Shown here piece by piece: positions 44,401 through 52,503 of a stretch of 64,000 nt of DNA. A model generated the notes under the pieces. It did no database searches and was not told the DNA's origin. It worked only from the letters and a program-made list of their open reading frames with translations. Each line of letters starts with the position of its first letter. Position 1 is the stretch's first letter. Source of the stretch: Bacillota bacterium (GTDB taxonomy: Bacteria > Bacillota > UBA4882 > UBA8346); the NCBI GenBank assembly GCA_023394955.1, contig JAEWZY010000004.1, positions 124,001 through 188,000 of the forward strand. The letters are read 5' to 3'. The translations under genes were made by a program, and so were the position numbers.

Positions 44401-46851
44401 AAAGAGGAATATCAGCCTAATGTCTATGTTTCAGTTCACTTGATCCGTCCGATTAAGTCATTGGAAAAACGGGCCCCGGTCCGGGCCTTCGGGACAGTGC
44501 CCTTATACGTGGACGCTTCCAAACACCGGATGGCGGTGAACTTGACTGTTCCCCCGGAATTAAGGCCGGAACGCCAGGTTGAAGTGGATGTAAAGGTGGA
44601 TGGCGCATCCGACAAAGCTTACCTGACTTTAGCGGCGGTGGATGAAGGTATCTGCCAGATAACCAATTATGAAACGCCTAATCCCACCGACTTCTTCTAC
44701 GGGAAACGCAGTTTGAGTATTGATAGCTACGATCTCTACGGTATGATCCTGCCGGAGGTGGAAACGGCCAAGACCCGGACTACTCCCGGCGGCGATCAGG
44801 ACGGCGACCGGATCCGGAGACAAAACCTTAATCCGGTAGGGGTGAAAAGAGTAAAACCGGTCTCGTTATGGTCGGGACTGGTTAGTTTGGACCGGAGCGG
44901 CCGGGCCAAGGTGAAATTGGACATTCCCCAATTCAACGGGACTTTGAGGTTGATGGCGGTCGCCATGTCCGGCAGCGACTTTGGGTCCGCTCAACAAAAG
45001 GTATTGGTCCGGGATCCGATTGTATTGACCCCGACTTTCCCGCGGTTTGTCGCTCCTCGGGACCAGTTCACGGCGGCGGTAGGGGTCTTCAATACCACCG
45101 GTAAGGCCGGGGAGTTTCATGTTACGTTAAAGGCTGAGGGGCCGGCGGAGATCAGCGGCGACCAGCGACAGACGGTGAATTTGCAAGACCAGGAAGAAAA
45201 ACAAGTCTTCTTTAATTTGAAAGCTAACAATAACATCGGCAAGTTGGCCTTTCACCTGCAGGTCACCGGTAACAACCAGACGTGTAATTACCGGGAGGAG
45301 TTATCGCTCCGGCCTCCGGTACCCCTCACCCACGACTTGGCCTCGGGGACGATCACCGCTGAAGAGCCGTTGATCTTGGAGCCCAATACCAAATGGCTGC
45401 CGGGGACCGCGGCTTACCAACTGATCTTAGCGCCCCTGCCGGGGTTGAAGTTTGCGGGCAGCCTCCGCTATTTGTTGGGTTATCCTCATGGCTGCTCCGA
45501 ACAGACCACTTCCAAGCTCTTCCCCTTGCTCTACTTCGATAGTTTGGCCGAAGCTTGCGAGAGTGAGGTCTTTAAGGGCGGCAACGCCGATTCTTATCTG
45601 GCTCAAGGCATTGAAAAGCTGGAGGCCATGCAGTTGCATGACGGCAGTTTCGCCTACTGGCCCGGGGCTAGCTATAACAATGAATGGAGTTCGATTTACG
45701 TCGCTCATTTCCTGGTTGAAGCGGGCAAGGCGGGATATGCCGTTTCCGACCGGGTTTACAACAAGATGGTTCAATATTTAGAGACTGTCACTAAGAATGG
45801 GGGCCGTTCCGAACAGAATCTCCAGACTAAGATTTACGCTTTGTATGTGCTGAGTTTGGCCGGTAAAACCCAATTGAGTACGATGGCATATTTGAAAAAC
45901 CTCTATCTCGACAATATTTCCGGTTATTCCCGGGCGCAACTGGCGGCAGCCTATTACTACTCCGGCGATCGTAAAACCGCCCGGGATCTGTTGCCGGAGA
46001 CCTTTACCCCTTCCGGGACCGTTCGGGAGAGCGGCCGGAACTTCAATTCAGCGGTCCGCTCCGATGCGATAATCTTGAGCGCTTTGGCGGATATCGACTC
46101 CAGCCATCCGGCAGTCTACAAATTGATCCAGCGTTTATCGGAAGATGCTAAACCGGGATACTGGGGCACTACCCAGGAGAACGCCTTTGCCCTGATGGCA
46201 ATGGGTAAAGTATTGGCCAAGAAGAGTGAAGGCGATTATCAGGGCGAAGTTTGGGTGGACGATACCAAGATCGCCGCCTTTACCCATAGTAAACTGTTGA
46301 AACTGGAGGATGACCGCTTAGGCAAAGGCAAGGTTACTGTGAAAATTAACGGTAAGGGCGAATGTTATTATTTCATGAAGGCCAGCGGCGTCTCGGACGG
46401 GGCCGATCTCCCCGAATACGACCGGGGACTGGCGGTCCGGAGAGTATACCGGGACCGGCAGGGCAATGCGCTCAATCCGGGCCAAATCCGGCAAGGAGAA
46501 CTGATCATCGCCCAGCTGACCATCACCACCAAGCAGGATAATCTGAACAATATCGCCATTGTCGACCTGTTGCCGGCCGGGTTGGAGATTGACAATCCCC
46601 GTTTGGCCAATAATAGTAATTTCGCTTGGATGAGCGAACGTTCGGCGGCTCCGGATTATATGGATATCAGGGATGACCGGCTGGCGCTATTCTATAGCTT
46701 TCCAAAGGCCGGGACCTATCAGTTCTATTATGCGCTACGGGCGGTAACTTGTGGTGAATTCATCCTCCCGCCGGTGAAAGCGGAATGCATGTACCAACCG
46801 GAGTTGAGTAGCATCGCCTCCAGTGGCCGGATTACCATCGGGAGAGATTGA
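41434..46851 (+). CDS. Bacterial alpha-2-macroglobulin (YfhM-like)
   Basis: 1805 residues. One N-terminal membrane anchor (LLALAGGGLLLALFLIIGVS); no lipobox Cys. Macroglobulin-like domains follow: MG1-type YRDIFRPGDQ-like SDRDIFRPGDQGNLVAIVRG near residue 580, then the A2M domain (LWSGLVSLDRSGRAKVKLDI) and the thioester domain with CSEQ in YPHGCSEQTTSK, which fits the C-x-E-Q thioester consensus. Bacterial A2Ms trap foreign proteases in the periplasm and guard the envelope. The gene overlaps pbpC, the classic A2M-PBP1C pairing, in which the transglycosylase is thought to repair peptidoglycan after breach. GGAGGAG before the ATG. Confidence 0.93.
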   Translation: MDINRLKPIANKIWGDKKLLALAGGGLLLALFLIIGVSTTFDRGIKLVSMTPPGEIGIKSNLGFIFSGDVIEDGDVGTTTIEELIKFTPAIPGRFRWISRRELKFLPETPLQPSTDYTAEVKPDLVKTKERYLARGQKVDFTTQRFKVNTISLSFIYPGEQQKGLQLQARLNFNHPVDPVELGKALKIRFQGWGKEIKYNIDPGTKSDTFTVTSERLYPEESERKIELNLPKGFRCAGGNIGLASGYDYTAVLGAKRALTVIEAVPKTDNAKCWISIRCSEPVDAKMAANFIRLKPEVPFKTEVNGEYIILKSDRFKSGESVNLRLAKGLPSLNGLPLEREFAMGMVLTDLEPSLRFNSPGRYLSSKGQLNLGLETVNIQRVNVEISQIFANNIVAYLNNINDDYYAYESYIARVGRVVNSDIIDVNQGKNELVTTPVNLGRYLSDFRGIYQVVAYDDEHYWRRDYKYIIITDLGIVAKMGEDELVVWVNSLESLEPKAKAKVSLISRNNQILTSETTDNQGIARFKNIKQTVADFESFIILAELGEDFSFVHLGNGRISTTDFDVRGRRHLVEGYEAFLYSDRDIFRPGDQGNLVAIVRGPNASLPPEFPVKLEIRQPDGRIFKELKSSTGRLGTCEFGFDLPEYAQTGKYQATLKVAEEVVGAADFSVEDFMPERIKVATKLDRAEYSDGETAAVRVEGMNLFGPPAAGRRVELKVKLEPVQFSPQGFASFTFGDPEQPFGVKEQELGESKLDDAGMATFSYTFPKGLTPPAKLRSVFQATVIEDGGRAVSSYQVADLHCYDRYIGVKPATASNYSNLNQPYQVKYIVLNRDGKPLEKAELNVEVFRIAWNSIYRKNARGKYEYVSEEERESVYKGKLSSGNGEQIFQFAPKEYGRHLVVIQDAKSPSRATVSFYASGWGYSPWAMENPDRIQLETERKAYRSGDQAKIQIKAPFSGKALVTVEREKVYEYRIVDLKENSGVVTIPVKEEYQPNVYVSVHLIRPIKSLEKRAPVRAFGTVPLYVDASKHRMAVNLTVPPELRPERQVEVDVKVDGASDKAYLTLAAVDEGICQITNYETPNPTDFFYGKRSLSIDSYDLYGMILPEVETAKTRTTPGGDQDGDRIRRQNLNPVGVKRVKPVSLWSGLVSLDRSGRAKVKLDIPQFNGTLRLMAVAMSGSDFGSAQQKVLVRDPIVLTPTFPRFVAPRDQFTAAVGVFNTTGKAGEFHVTLKAEGPAEISGDQRQTVNLQDQEEKQVFFNLKANNNIGKLAFHLQVTGNNQTCNYREELSLRPPVPLTHDLASGTITAEEPLILEPNTKWLPGTAAYQLILAPLPGLKFAGSLRYLLGYPHGCSEQTTSKLFPLLYFDSLAEACESEVFKGGNADSYLAQGIEKLEAMQLHDGSFAYWPGASYNNEWSSIYVAHFLVEAGKAGYAVSDRVYNKMVQYLETVTKNGGRSEQNLQTKIYALYVLSLAGKTQLSTMAYLKNLYLDNISGYSRAQLAAAYYYSGDRKTARDLLPETFTPSGTVRESGRNFNSAVRSDAIILSALADIDSSHPAVYKLIQRLSEDAKPGYWGTTQENAFALMAMGKVLAKKSEGDYQGEVWVDDTKIAAFTHSKLLKLEDDRLGKGKVTVKINGKGECYYFMKASGVSDGADLPEYDRGLAVRRVYRDRQGNALNPGQIRQGELIIAQLTITTKQDNLNNIAIVDLLPAGLEIDNPRLANNSNFAWMSERSAAPDYMDIRDDRLALFYSFPKAGTYQFYYALRAVTCGEFILPPVKAECMYQPELSSIASSGRITIGRD

Positions 46852-46853
46852 GC

Positions 46854-49226
46854 ATGAAATTTTTGGGGAGTTGGGTTCGGGAATGGTTTCAGAGCAACCC
46901 TGGGTTCCCCTTGGCATTGGATAAAAAATGGCTAAGGATTGGGGCTTGGGCCCTCTTATCCCTATTAACCTTAAAACTAGCGGCTTTCTTGATGCCGGTT
47001 CCCAAGAGCGGATTATTCCGTCCTTCTTCCACATTGGTTTTTGACGCCGACGGTAAATTATTAAGGGCTTTTACGGCAGAGGACGACAATTGGCGGATCA
47101 GGACTACACTCGATCAAATATCCCCGGTTTTAAAAGAGTTTTTAATCGCCTATGAAGACGCCTCCTTTTATTGGCATCCGGGAGTCAATCCGTTGGCGAT
47201 TATCCGGGCTTGCCGCCAGAACAAAGCAGCCGGGAGGATCGTATCGGGCGGTTCGACTCTCACCATGCAGATCGCCCGGATGATGGAACCGAAAGCCCGG
47301 ACTTGGTATCATAAACTGATCGAGATCGGCCGGGCCGTCCAGTTGGAGCAGAGATACGGTAAAGGGCGCTTGTTGGAGATTTATTTCAATATCGCTCCTT
47401 ATGGCGGGAATATCGAAGGAGTGGCGGCCGCTTCCTGGTTGTATTTTGGGAAAGAACCGACCCGCCTCAGCTATGCCGAAGCGGCCTTGTTGGCGGCCTT
47501 GCCCAATTCCCCGACCCGGCTCCGGCCGGATCTCCATCCGGAACGGGCCCGTCAGGCTCGGGACAAAGTTTTAAAGATCGTCTACCGCAAAGGACTTATT
47601 TCCCGGCGGGAATATGAGGAAGCTGTGGCGGAACCGGTCCCTGACGCCCGGCAGGAACTGCCGTTCTTAGCGCCCCAGTTTTGCCAAGAAATGTTGGACA
47701 AAAGCCCCGGCAAACCCCGGATTTATAGCACTTTGAAAACAGGGACCCAGCTCTTGGCCGAGTCGCTGCTCCGGGCTCATCTTAAAGGCCTGGCCAGTCA
47801 GGGTATAACTAACGGCGCGGTAGTGGTGGTCGATAATGAAAAACGGGAGCTGTTGGCGGCGGTGGGCTCGGCGGATTTTTTCAACGCCGCGGCTCAGGGC
47901 CAAGTCAACGGTTACCGGGCGGCCCGATCTCCGGGTTCGGCTTTAAAGCCATTTGCTTATGCTTTGGGTTTTGAAAAAGGGGTAATCACCCCCGAACATT
48001 ATTTAGAGGATGTACCGATTGATTTCAGGGGCGGTTATGCCCCTGAAAATTTTGACAAGAAGTTTAACGGAGCAGTCTCGGCCAGGGAAGCCTTGGGCCG
48101 TTCGTTAAATGTCCCAGCCATTAATGTTTTATTAATGTTGGGGGAGGAGGACGGGCTCTATCCGATGCTGCGCCGGATCAACCTGTCGACCTTGGCCGAG
48201 GATGACCGGTACGGTTTGACTATCGCTTTGGGAGGCTGTGAAACGACACTGTTCGAGTTGGCTTCGTTATACTCGGCATTGGCCAATGGCGGGGTTTACC
48301 AATCGCCCAGGTTAACCAAGGACCAAGCGGATAATCTTCCGGTCCGGCTATTCAGCCCGGGCGCCGCTTACCTGGTCACAGAGATCCTGGCGGAGATCCG
48401 CCGGCCGGATCTGCCTACTTGTTGGGAGTTTACCTCCTTGCCTAAAATAGCCTGGAAGACCGGCACCTCCTATGGCTACCGGGACGCTTGGAGTATCGGT
48501 TATAACCGCCGTTATACCGTGGGGGTTTGGATCGGCAATTTTGCCGGATACGGGCGGCCGGGTCTGATCGGAGCGGAAGTGGCCGCGCCGCTGTTATTCG
48601 ATCTTTTCAATAAAGTGGATAACGGCAAGGGTGGCTGGTTTACCCAGCCCGCCACGGTGGATGCCAGGCAAGTCTGCGCCGTGAGCGGACAGCAACCGGG
48701 GCGTTATTGCGGTCACTTAGTGACCGAGTCCTACCTGACGGACCGTTCCCCGGACCAGGAGTGCCAGTTCCACGGGGCTTATTTGGTTGATCCCCGGAGC
48801 GGGTACCGGCTGCCGTCCCATTATTACTCACAAACCAAGAACGCGGTCGAAAAAACCTACGTCAAATGGCCGCCCCGGATCGCCGCCTGGATGGAGGCCA
48901 ATGGTTATCCGGTAGAACGAATTCCCCCGCTAATCCCCGATTGGCAGCGGCTCCAGCCGGGCCAAGCGCCGATTATCCGTTCCCCATCGGAAAACTATGT
49001 CTATCACCTGCGGGAAGGGATCGCCGCCGAATTTCAAAAGATCTGTCTCGAAGCGGCCGCGGCCAATGATGTCCATAAATTGTACTGGTTTATCGATGGT
49101 AAGCTGCTAGGAACGGTTTATCCCGGTGAAAAACTTTTTTATATGCCGGTCCCCGGTAGGCATCGCTTGGTTTGCCAGGACGATCAGGGGCGCAGTAGCG
49201 AGCTGAGGTTGGTGGTTGGGGAGTAA
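46854..49226 (+). CDS. pbpC: Penicillin-binding protein 1C
   Basis: About 790 residues. TM helix ~25-48, then a GT51 transglycosylase domain with EDASFYWHPGVNPLAIIRAC and the GGSTLTMQIARM motif, and a transpeptidase domain with SxxK (GSALKPF), SxN (GRSLNVPA) and KTGTS (AWKTGTSYGY). The C-terminus (~690-790; PSENYVYHLREGIAAEFQKI ... KLYWFIDGKLLG) is the BiPBP_C domain specific to PBP1C. Polymerises and cross-links peptidoglycan. ATG at 46854 starts 2 bp after the A2M stop; a TTG at 46848 overlapping that stop is an alternative. A terminator follows. Confidence 0.95.
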   Translation: MKFLGSWVREWFQSNPGFPLALDKKWLRIGAWALLSLLTLKLAAFLMPVPKSGLFRPSSTLVFDADGKLLRAFTAEDDNWRIRTTLDQISPVLKEFLIAYEDASFYWHPGVNPLAIIRACRQNKAAGRIVSGGSTLTMQIARMMEPKARTWYHKLIEIGRAVQLEQRYGKGRLLEIYFNIAPYGGNIEGVAAASWLYFGKEPTRLSYAEAALLAALPNSPTRLRPDLHPERARQARDKVLKIVYRKGLISRREYEEAVAEPVPDARQELPFLAPQFCQEMLDKSPGKPRIYSTLKTGTQLLAESLLRAHLKGLASQGITNGAVVVVDNEKRELLAAVGSADFFNAAAQGQVNGYRAARSPGSALKPFAYALGFEKGVITPEHYLEDVPIDFRGGYAPENFDKKFNGAVSAREALGRSLNVPAINVLLMLGEEDGLYPMLRRINLSTLAEDDRYGLTIALGGCETTLFELASLYSALANGGVYQSPRLTKDQADNLPVRLFSPGAAYLVTEILAEIRRPDLPTCWEFTSLPKIAWKTGTSYGYRDAWSIGYNRRYTVGVWIGNFAGYGRPGLIGAEVAAPLLFDLFNKVDNGKGGWFTQPATVDARQVCAVSGQQPGRYCGHLVTESYLTDRSPDQECQFHGAYLVDPRSGYRLPSHYYSQTKNAVEKTYVKWPPRIAAWMEANGYPVERIPPLIPDWQRLQPGQAPIIRSPSENYVYHLREGIAAEFQKICLEAAAANDVHKLYWFIDGKLLGTVYPGEKLFYMPVPGRHRLVCQDDQGRSSELRLVVGE

Positions 49227-49260
49227 GGGGGGTGAAGGCGGGAGACGGCGCTAAGTAATC

Positions 49261-49288
49261 AAAGCTGCCGAAAATGGCGGCTTTTTTG
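49261..49288 (+). terminator. Terminator of A2M-pbpC operon
   Basis: AAAGCTGCC-GAAAAT-GGCGGCTTTTTTG, one wobble pair, 35 bp after the pbpC stop. Confidence 0.85.
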
Positions 49289-49411
49289 TTTGGGAGAAGG
49301 CCCATTTGTCCCCCTGTTAGAAACTGTAAATGTTTTTATAAAACATAGTGTTGCCCCATCTCTTGTAACACAAGCTCTTTATTAACATGGATATAATAAA
49401 GTTAAGTCATT

Positions 49412-49617
49412 GTTCCACTTCGAACCGGAACTTCCACAACATTAGGAGAGCAAACCATCGGGCGTGGTTTGCGTTTGCCCTATGGCCGCCGTACCGGTAA
49501 AGACAAAGTCGCTAAACCCACGATTGTGGCTCATGATAGATTTCAAGAAATTGTCAATGCCGTGAATGGCCTTTGTCGACGGGAAGGAAGTCCTCAAGTA
49601 GATGCTGGCCGCCGCTA
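49412..49617 (+). pseudogene. Remnant of type III restriction enzyme Res subunit
   Basis: An open plus-strand frame without a start reads EQTIGRGLRLPYGRRTGKDK followed by KPTIVAHDRFQEIVNAVNG, the SF2 motif VI region and the next conserved block of type III restriction (Res) helicases, then degenerates and stops at 49617. Nothing else of the ~900-residue protein or of a Mod methylase is present. Shorter frames just downstream (MLAAAKVSIGDSLAETLELE at 49601-49723, and a 23-codon frame from 49735) look like further debris. Confidence 0.65.
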
Positions 49618-49815
49618 AGGTTAGTATCGGGGATTCCCTAGCGGAGACCCTGGAATTGGAAGAAGAGCCCGAAAAATTAGCCAAGGAGATCGCGGTGGCG
49701 CGGATCCTCGTCCACGTCAATTAAGGGTAATAATGATTATTGACCTGGATCGACAAGGGCCGGAAGATTTACTAGATGGAAAAAAGGATTTGGGAAAGGA
49801 TTAAATTTTAAAAAA

Positions 49816-49920
49816 TTGACTATAGTGTACGCAATCGTCTACTATAGTCTACGCGTTCATGTACTATAGTGTACGCGTTCGTGTACTATAGTGTACATCA
49901 ACGTCTACTATAGTGTATTT
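49816..49920. repeat. Five-copy 22-bp repeat array with palindromic core ACTATAGT
   Basis: ACTATAGT begins at 49819, 49841, 49863, 49885 and 49907: exactly 22 bp apart each time. Flanking bases are partly conserved (GT-N-T before the core, GTGTACGCGTTC-like after it). Two B-DNA turns per unit would put five dimer sites on one helix face. It lies in a non-coding spacer between restriction-gene debris and a terminator. Confidence 0.9.
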
Positions 49921-49944
49921 CAAAACAGCGCCCATTTTAAGATT

Positions 49945-49982
49945 AAGCGGCTTGATTTTAAAAGTAGAGCCGCTTAGTTTTT
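49945..49982 (+). terminator. Hairpin with T-tract after the 22-bp array
   Basis: AAGCGGCT (49945-49952) / AGCCGCTT (49968-49975), then AGTTTTT. Would end any transcript crossing the array. Confidence 0.75.
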
Positions 49983-50091
49983 GACGGTGGGGTGACCGTC
50001 CGAAAAGTAACCTCAATGAGATGGCAAAATAGGAAATAACCATTGTCCGATGATTCCGGTTAGTTTATAATGAATTCAGCAGTTGTCCGGC

Positions 50092-50117
50092 AAAGAGCTT
50101 GAATAAGCTCTTTTTTA
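50092..50117 (+). terminator. Terminator/attenuator upstream of the envelope operon
   Basis: AAAGAGCTT-GAAT-AAGCTCTTTTTT. It sits only about 20 bp before the TPR gene start, so it could attenuate that operon as well as stop upstream transcription. Confidence 0.8.
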
Positions 50118-50138
50118 TACCAAGCTTAGGAGGTCGTT

Positions 50139-50969
50139 ATGAATTTAACCCGGATTTGGCATCATAATCTGAGATGGACCTTGATTTTATGGATCGGGGC
50201 CGCCTTTTGGCTCCGTCTGGATTGGTTGGTCCTGGGGATCGGAATAGCCGTTTGGTTTATCATGGTCTACCTTACCGCTCCAGGGGTTTTATGGACTTAT
50301 ATCTACGCTTTGCCATTCGTCTCTTCAAATCCAATACGGGCAATTAAGATCTTACAAAAAGCGGTTGCCTCCAAACCTTTGATTCCCTTTCCTTATATCG
50401 CCTTGGGCGTGACCTACCTTCGGACCAAACGCTGGGAGGAAGCGATACCGCTGCTTGAAGAAGCGGCGCGGCTGGCAGATCGCAAATCGGTTCAGGATAT
50501 TAAGACTTTTTTAGCTGTCGCCTATCGGGAAACCAACCAATACGACAAGACCTATGCGCTCCTCGATGAATTGGTAAGCCAGGGGGTTCGGAACCTCAAG
50601 ATCTATTATAACTACGCCCTCTGTTATTTGAGGCAAAAACGGTTTAAAGAAGCCGTCGACGCGGCTGAAACTGCCCGTTCCTTTAATGCCAATCAACTTG
50701 AACCGGTGCTGTTGTTGGGCCAGATCTATTTTGAGATGGGGAACATTATAACCGCCAAAGATAATTGGGAGTGGGCGATAAACCGGAAACCGGATCTGAT
50801 TGAACCATATTATTGGTTAGGCCGGGCCGAGTTTGAATTAGGGGAGTTCGAAGCGGCAGTCGACCATTTAAAACTGGCGGTGGAGCGAATCGCCAAGTAC
50901 CCGTCATTCTCCAATGTTTCTGCGGTAGAGGCCGAAGAATGGTTGAAAAAGGCGGAGGCCGGAAGATAA
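50139..50969 (+). CDS. Membrane-anchored TPR protein
   Basis: 276 residues. Two hydrophobic helices at ~12-50 (WTLILWIGAAFWLRLDWLVL, then GIAVWFIMVYLTAP) anchor a cytoplasmic tetratricopeptide solenoid (~70-270; PFPYIALGVTYLRTKRWEEA, YYNYALCYLRQKRFKEAVDA, PYYWLGRAEFELGEFEAAVD). Likely a protein-interaction scaffold. First gene of the Kdo/lipid A operon, so it may take part in LPS assembly, but no specific family is recognised. Excellent site AGGAGG before the ATG. Confidence 0.8.
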   Translation: MNLTRIWHHNLRWTLILWIGAAFWLRLDWLVLGIGIAVWFIMVYLTAPGVLWTYIYALPFVSSNPIRAIKILQKAVASKPLIPFPYIALGVTYLRTKRWEEAIPLLEEAARLADRKSVQDIKTFLAVAYRETNQYDKTYALLDELVSQGVRNLKIYYNYALCYLRQKRFKEAVDAAETARSFNANQLEPVLLLGQIYFEMGNIITAKDNWEWAINRKPDLIEPYYWLGRAEFELGEFEAAVDHLKLAVERIAKYPSFSNVSAVEAEEWLKKAEAGR

Positions 50970-51106
50970 TCCCGGCCTCATATTTTATTCCAAAGCTTAC
51001 CGGGGGAAACGTCTTAACATCCCCTGGGGGTTATGGTAAAATAAGAGCAAAGTTAAAGAAAGCCTTTGACAGAAATTTTAAGGCTATAAATTATAGGGGA
51101 ATATCA

Positions 51107-51793
51107 GTGAAGATCAATTTACGCAAAGCGCGAAAAAAGTTAGAATCTAAAATCGTGCCGGTTTTAACCCCGCCGTTAGTCACCGGCCTTTGTAAAAGTT
51201 TGCGCTACCGGGTAGTCGGGCGGGAACAGTTGGAGCAGTATTACGGCAAAACCGGTTTCATCATCAATACCTGGCACGGCCAACAACTGGTGGGTTATTA
51301 TTTCTTCCGGAATTGCGGTTACTATATTCTTTCCAGTATGCACCGGGACGGTGATTATTCCAGTAACATCATGCGCCGTTTCGGTTGGAACATTATCCGG
51401 GGTTCCAGTTTTAAAGGAGCGGTCAGCGGCCTACGCGGGCTGTTAAGGGTTATCCGGCAAGGAAACGGTGTCGTCTTAACCCCGGATGGGCCGAGAGGGC
51501 CTCTTTATCACATTGAACCGGGAGGGATTTTTTTAGCCCAAAAGAGCAGCGCGCCATTGATCCCGTTGGCCTTGGTATTTGACCGGAAATGGGTCTCTAC
51601 TAAAAGCTGGGACCAGTATGTAGTTCCCAAACCATTCGCACGCTGCGTGGCTTATTTTGGGGAACCTTTGTTTGTGACGGAGACTTTGAACGACGAACGA
51701 CTGGAGATCGAGAAAGAACGGCTTCAAGCGGCCCTTCATGAAACCAACCGCCGTGGAGAAGAGGTCTTAAAACAGTGGCTAAGCGAAAATTAG
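51107..51793 (+). CDS. DUF374 lysophospholipid acyltransferase-like protein
   Basis: 228 residues. The GTG at 51107, after AGGGGA, gives the family-typical start; the frame continues upstream to 50939, but that part overlaps the TPR gene and has no homology. Visible: INTWHGQQLVGYYFF (acyltransferase H-block variant), SMHRDGDYSSNIMRRFGWNI, RGSSFKGAVSGLRGLLRVIR and LTPDGPRGPLYHIEPGGIFL. DUF374 proteins are encoded beside LPS genes and are thought to act in lipid A/Kdo modification. Its 3' end overlaps the next gene by 19 bp. Confidence 0.82.
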   Translation: MKINLRKARKKLESKIVPVLTPPLVTGLCKSLRYRVVGREQLEQYYGKTGFIINTWHGQQLVGYYFFRNCGYYILSSMHRDGDYSSNIMRRFGWNIIRGSSFKGAVSGLRGLLRVIRQGNGVVLTPDGPRGPLYHIEPGGIFLAQKSSAPLIPLALVFDRKWVSTKSWDQYVVPKPFARCVAYFGEPLFVTETLNDERLEIEKERLQAALHETNRRGEEVLKQWLSEN

Positions 51794-52503
51794 GCTATTT
51801 TTTTTATAATACCTTTTTAGCGTTAGCAGGGCTGATTTTATCGCCGTTTATCATCTTTCAAATTATAACCGGCTTTGCGGCGGTATGGACCTCATTAAAA
51901 AAAAGCAAACCATTACTCTCAAAACCGGTGTTTTGGATTCATGCGGCTTCGGAGGAACAGTTAACAGCCATAAACGGTATACTTCCGGAATTAACCTTGT
52001 CCTTTTCCGGATATCAACCGGTTTTAACTTATACCGGGAAAAACGCGTCCAATGCCGGTAAGTCTTTGGGATCCGACCTGATGTTCGTTGTTTTGCCATA
52101 TTCGGTTGAGTTTTGCGCTTCCAAAATACTAGCGCAATTCAAACCCCAGTTGGTATTAATGATCGAGGATCCTTTTCATCCGAACCTGGTTCGTCATTGT
52201 AAAGCAGCCGGGGTCAAAGTCGCCTTGATCGGAGGCCGGGTCAATCACAGGCTTTCATTGGTTTACCGGTTGGCGCCACAATTTTTAAAGTCGGTCTTCC
52301 AAGGAATCGATTTGTTGATCATGGATTCGGTGGCTGAGGCCAACAGGATCGGGAAGTTGGGAGCTGTCCTTTCCACAATTCTGGTATCCGGGGCCGTCGG
52401 TTGTCAGGTCGATGCATGGCGAGATGATGTGAAACCGGTCGCCGATGATTCATTAAAAGAAACCGTTGAAGTAATCGTTACTCTCCTGGGGAGGGGCTTT
52501 TGA
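51775..52503 (+). CDS. Truncated WaaA/KdtA-like protein (N-terminal GT30 domain only)
   Basis: 242 residues against about 420 for Kdo transferases. It matches the N-terminal, lipid A-binding half: a membrane anchor (~7-38), PVFWIHAASEEQLTAINGIL, PVLTYTGKNAS and PQLVLMIEDPFHPNLVRHCK, then LIGGRVNHRLSLVYRL. The entire C-terminal CMP-Kdo-binding half is absent. By eye, Gln62 stands where the catalytic Glu of the HA-x-S-x-G-E motif should be, and Pro133 replaces the second Glu of the E-T-E-L-W-P-N motif. The gene overlaps the DUF374 gene (19 bp) and lpxK (4 bp), so the frame is intact and coupled. Probably a non-catalytic paralogue. Confidence 0.75.
   Translation: MAKRKLGYFFYNTFLALAGLILSPFIIFQIITGFAAVWTSLKKSKPLLSKPVFWIHAASEEQLTAINGILPELTLSFSGYQPVLTYTGKNASNAGKSLGSDLMFVVLPYSVEFCASKILAQFKPQLVLMIEDPFHPNLVRHCKAAGVKVALIGGRVNHRLSLVYRLAPQFLKSVFQGIDLLIMDSVAEANRIGKLGAVLSTILVSGAVGCQVDAWRDDVKPVADDSLKETVEVIVTLLGRGF

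Noticed and set aside
51066..51100. TTGACA at 51066 as a promoter for the DUF374 gene
   Set aside because: At 16-18 bp spacing the -10 region is poor (AATTAT/TTATAG). The gene is better explained as part of the operon starting at 50139.
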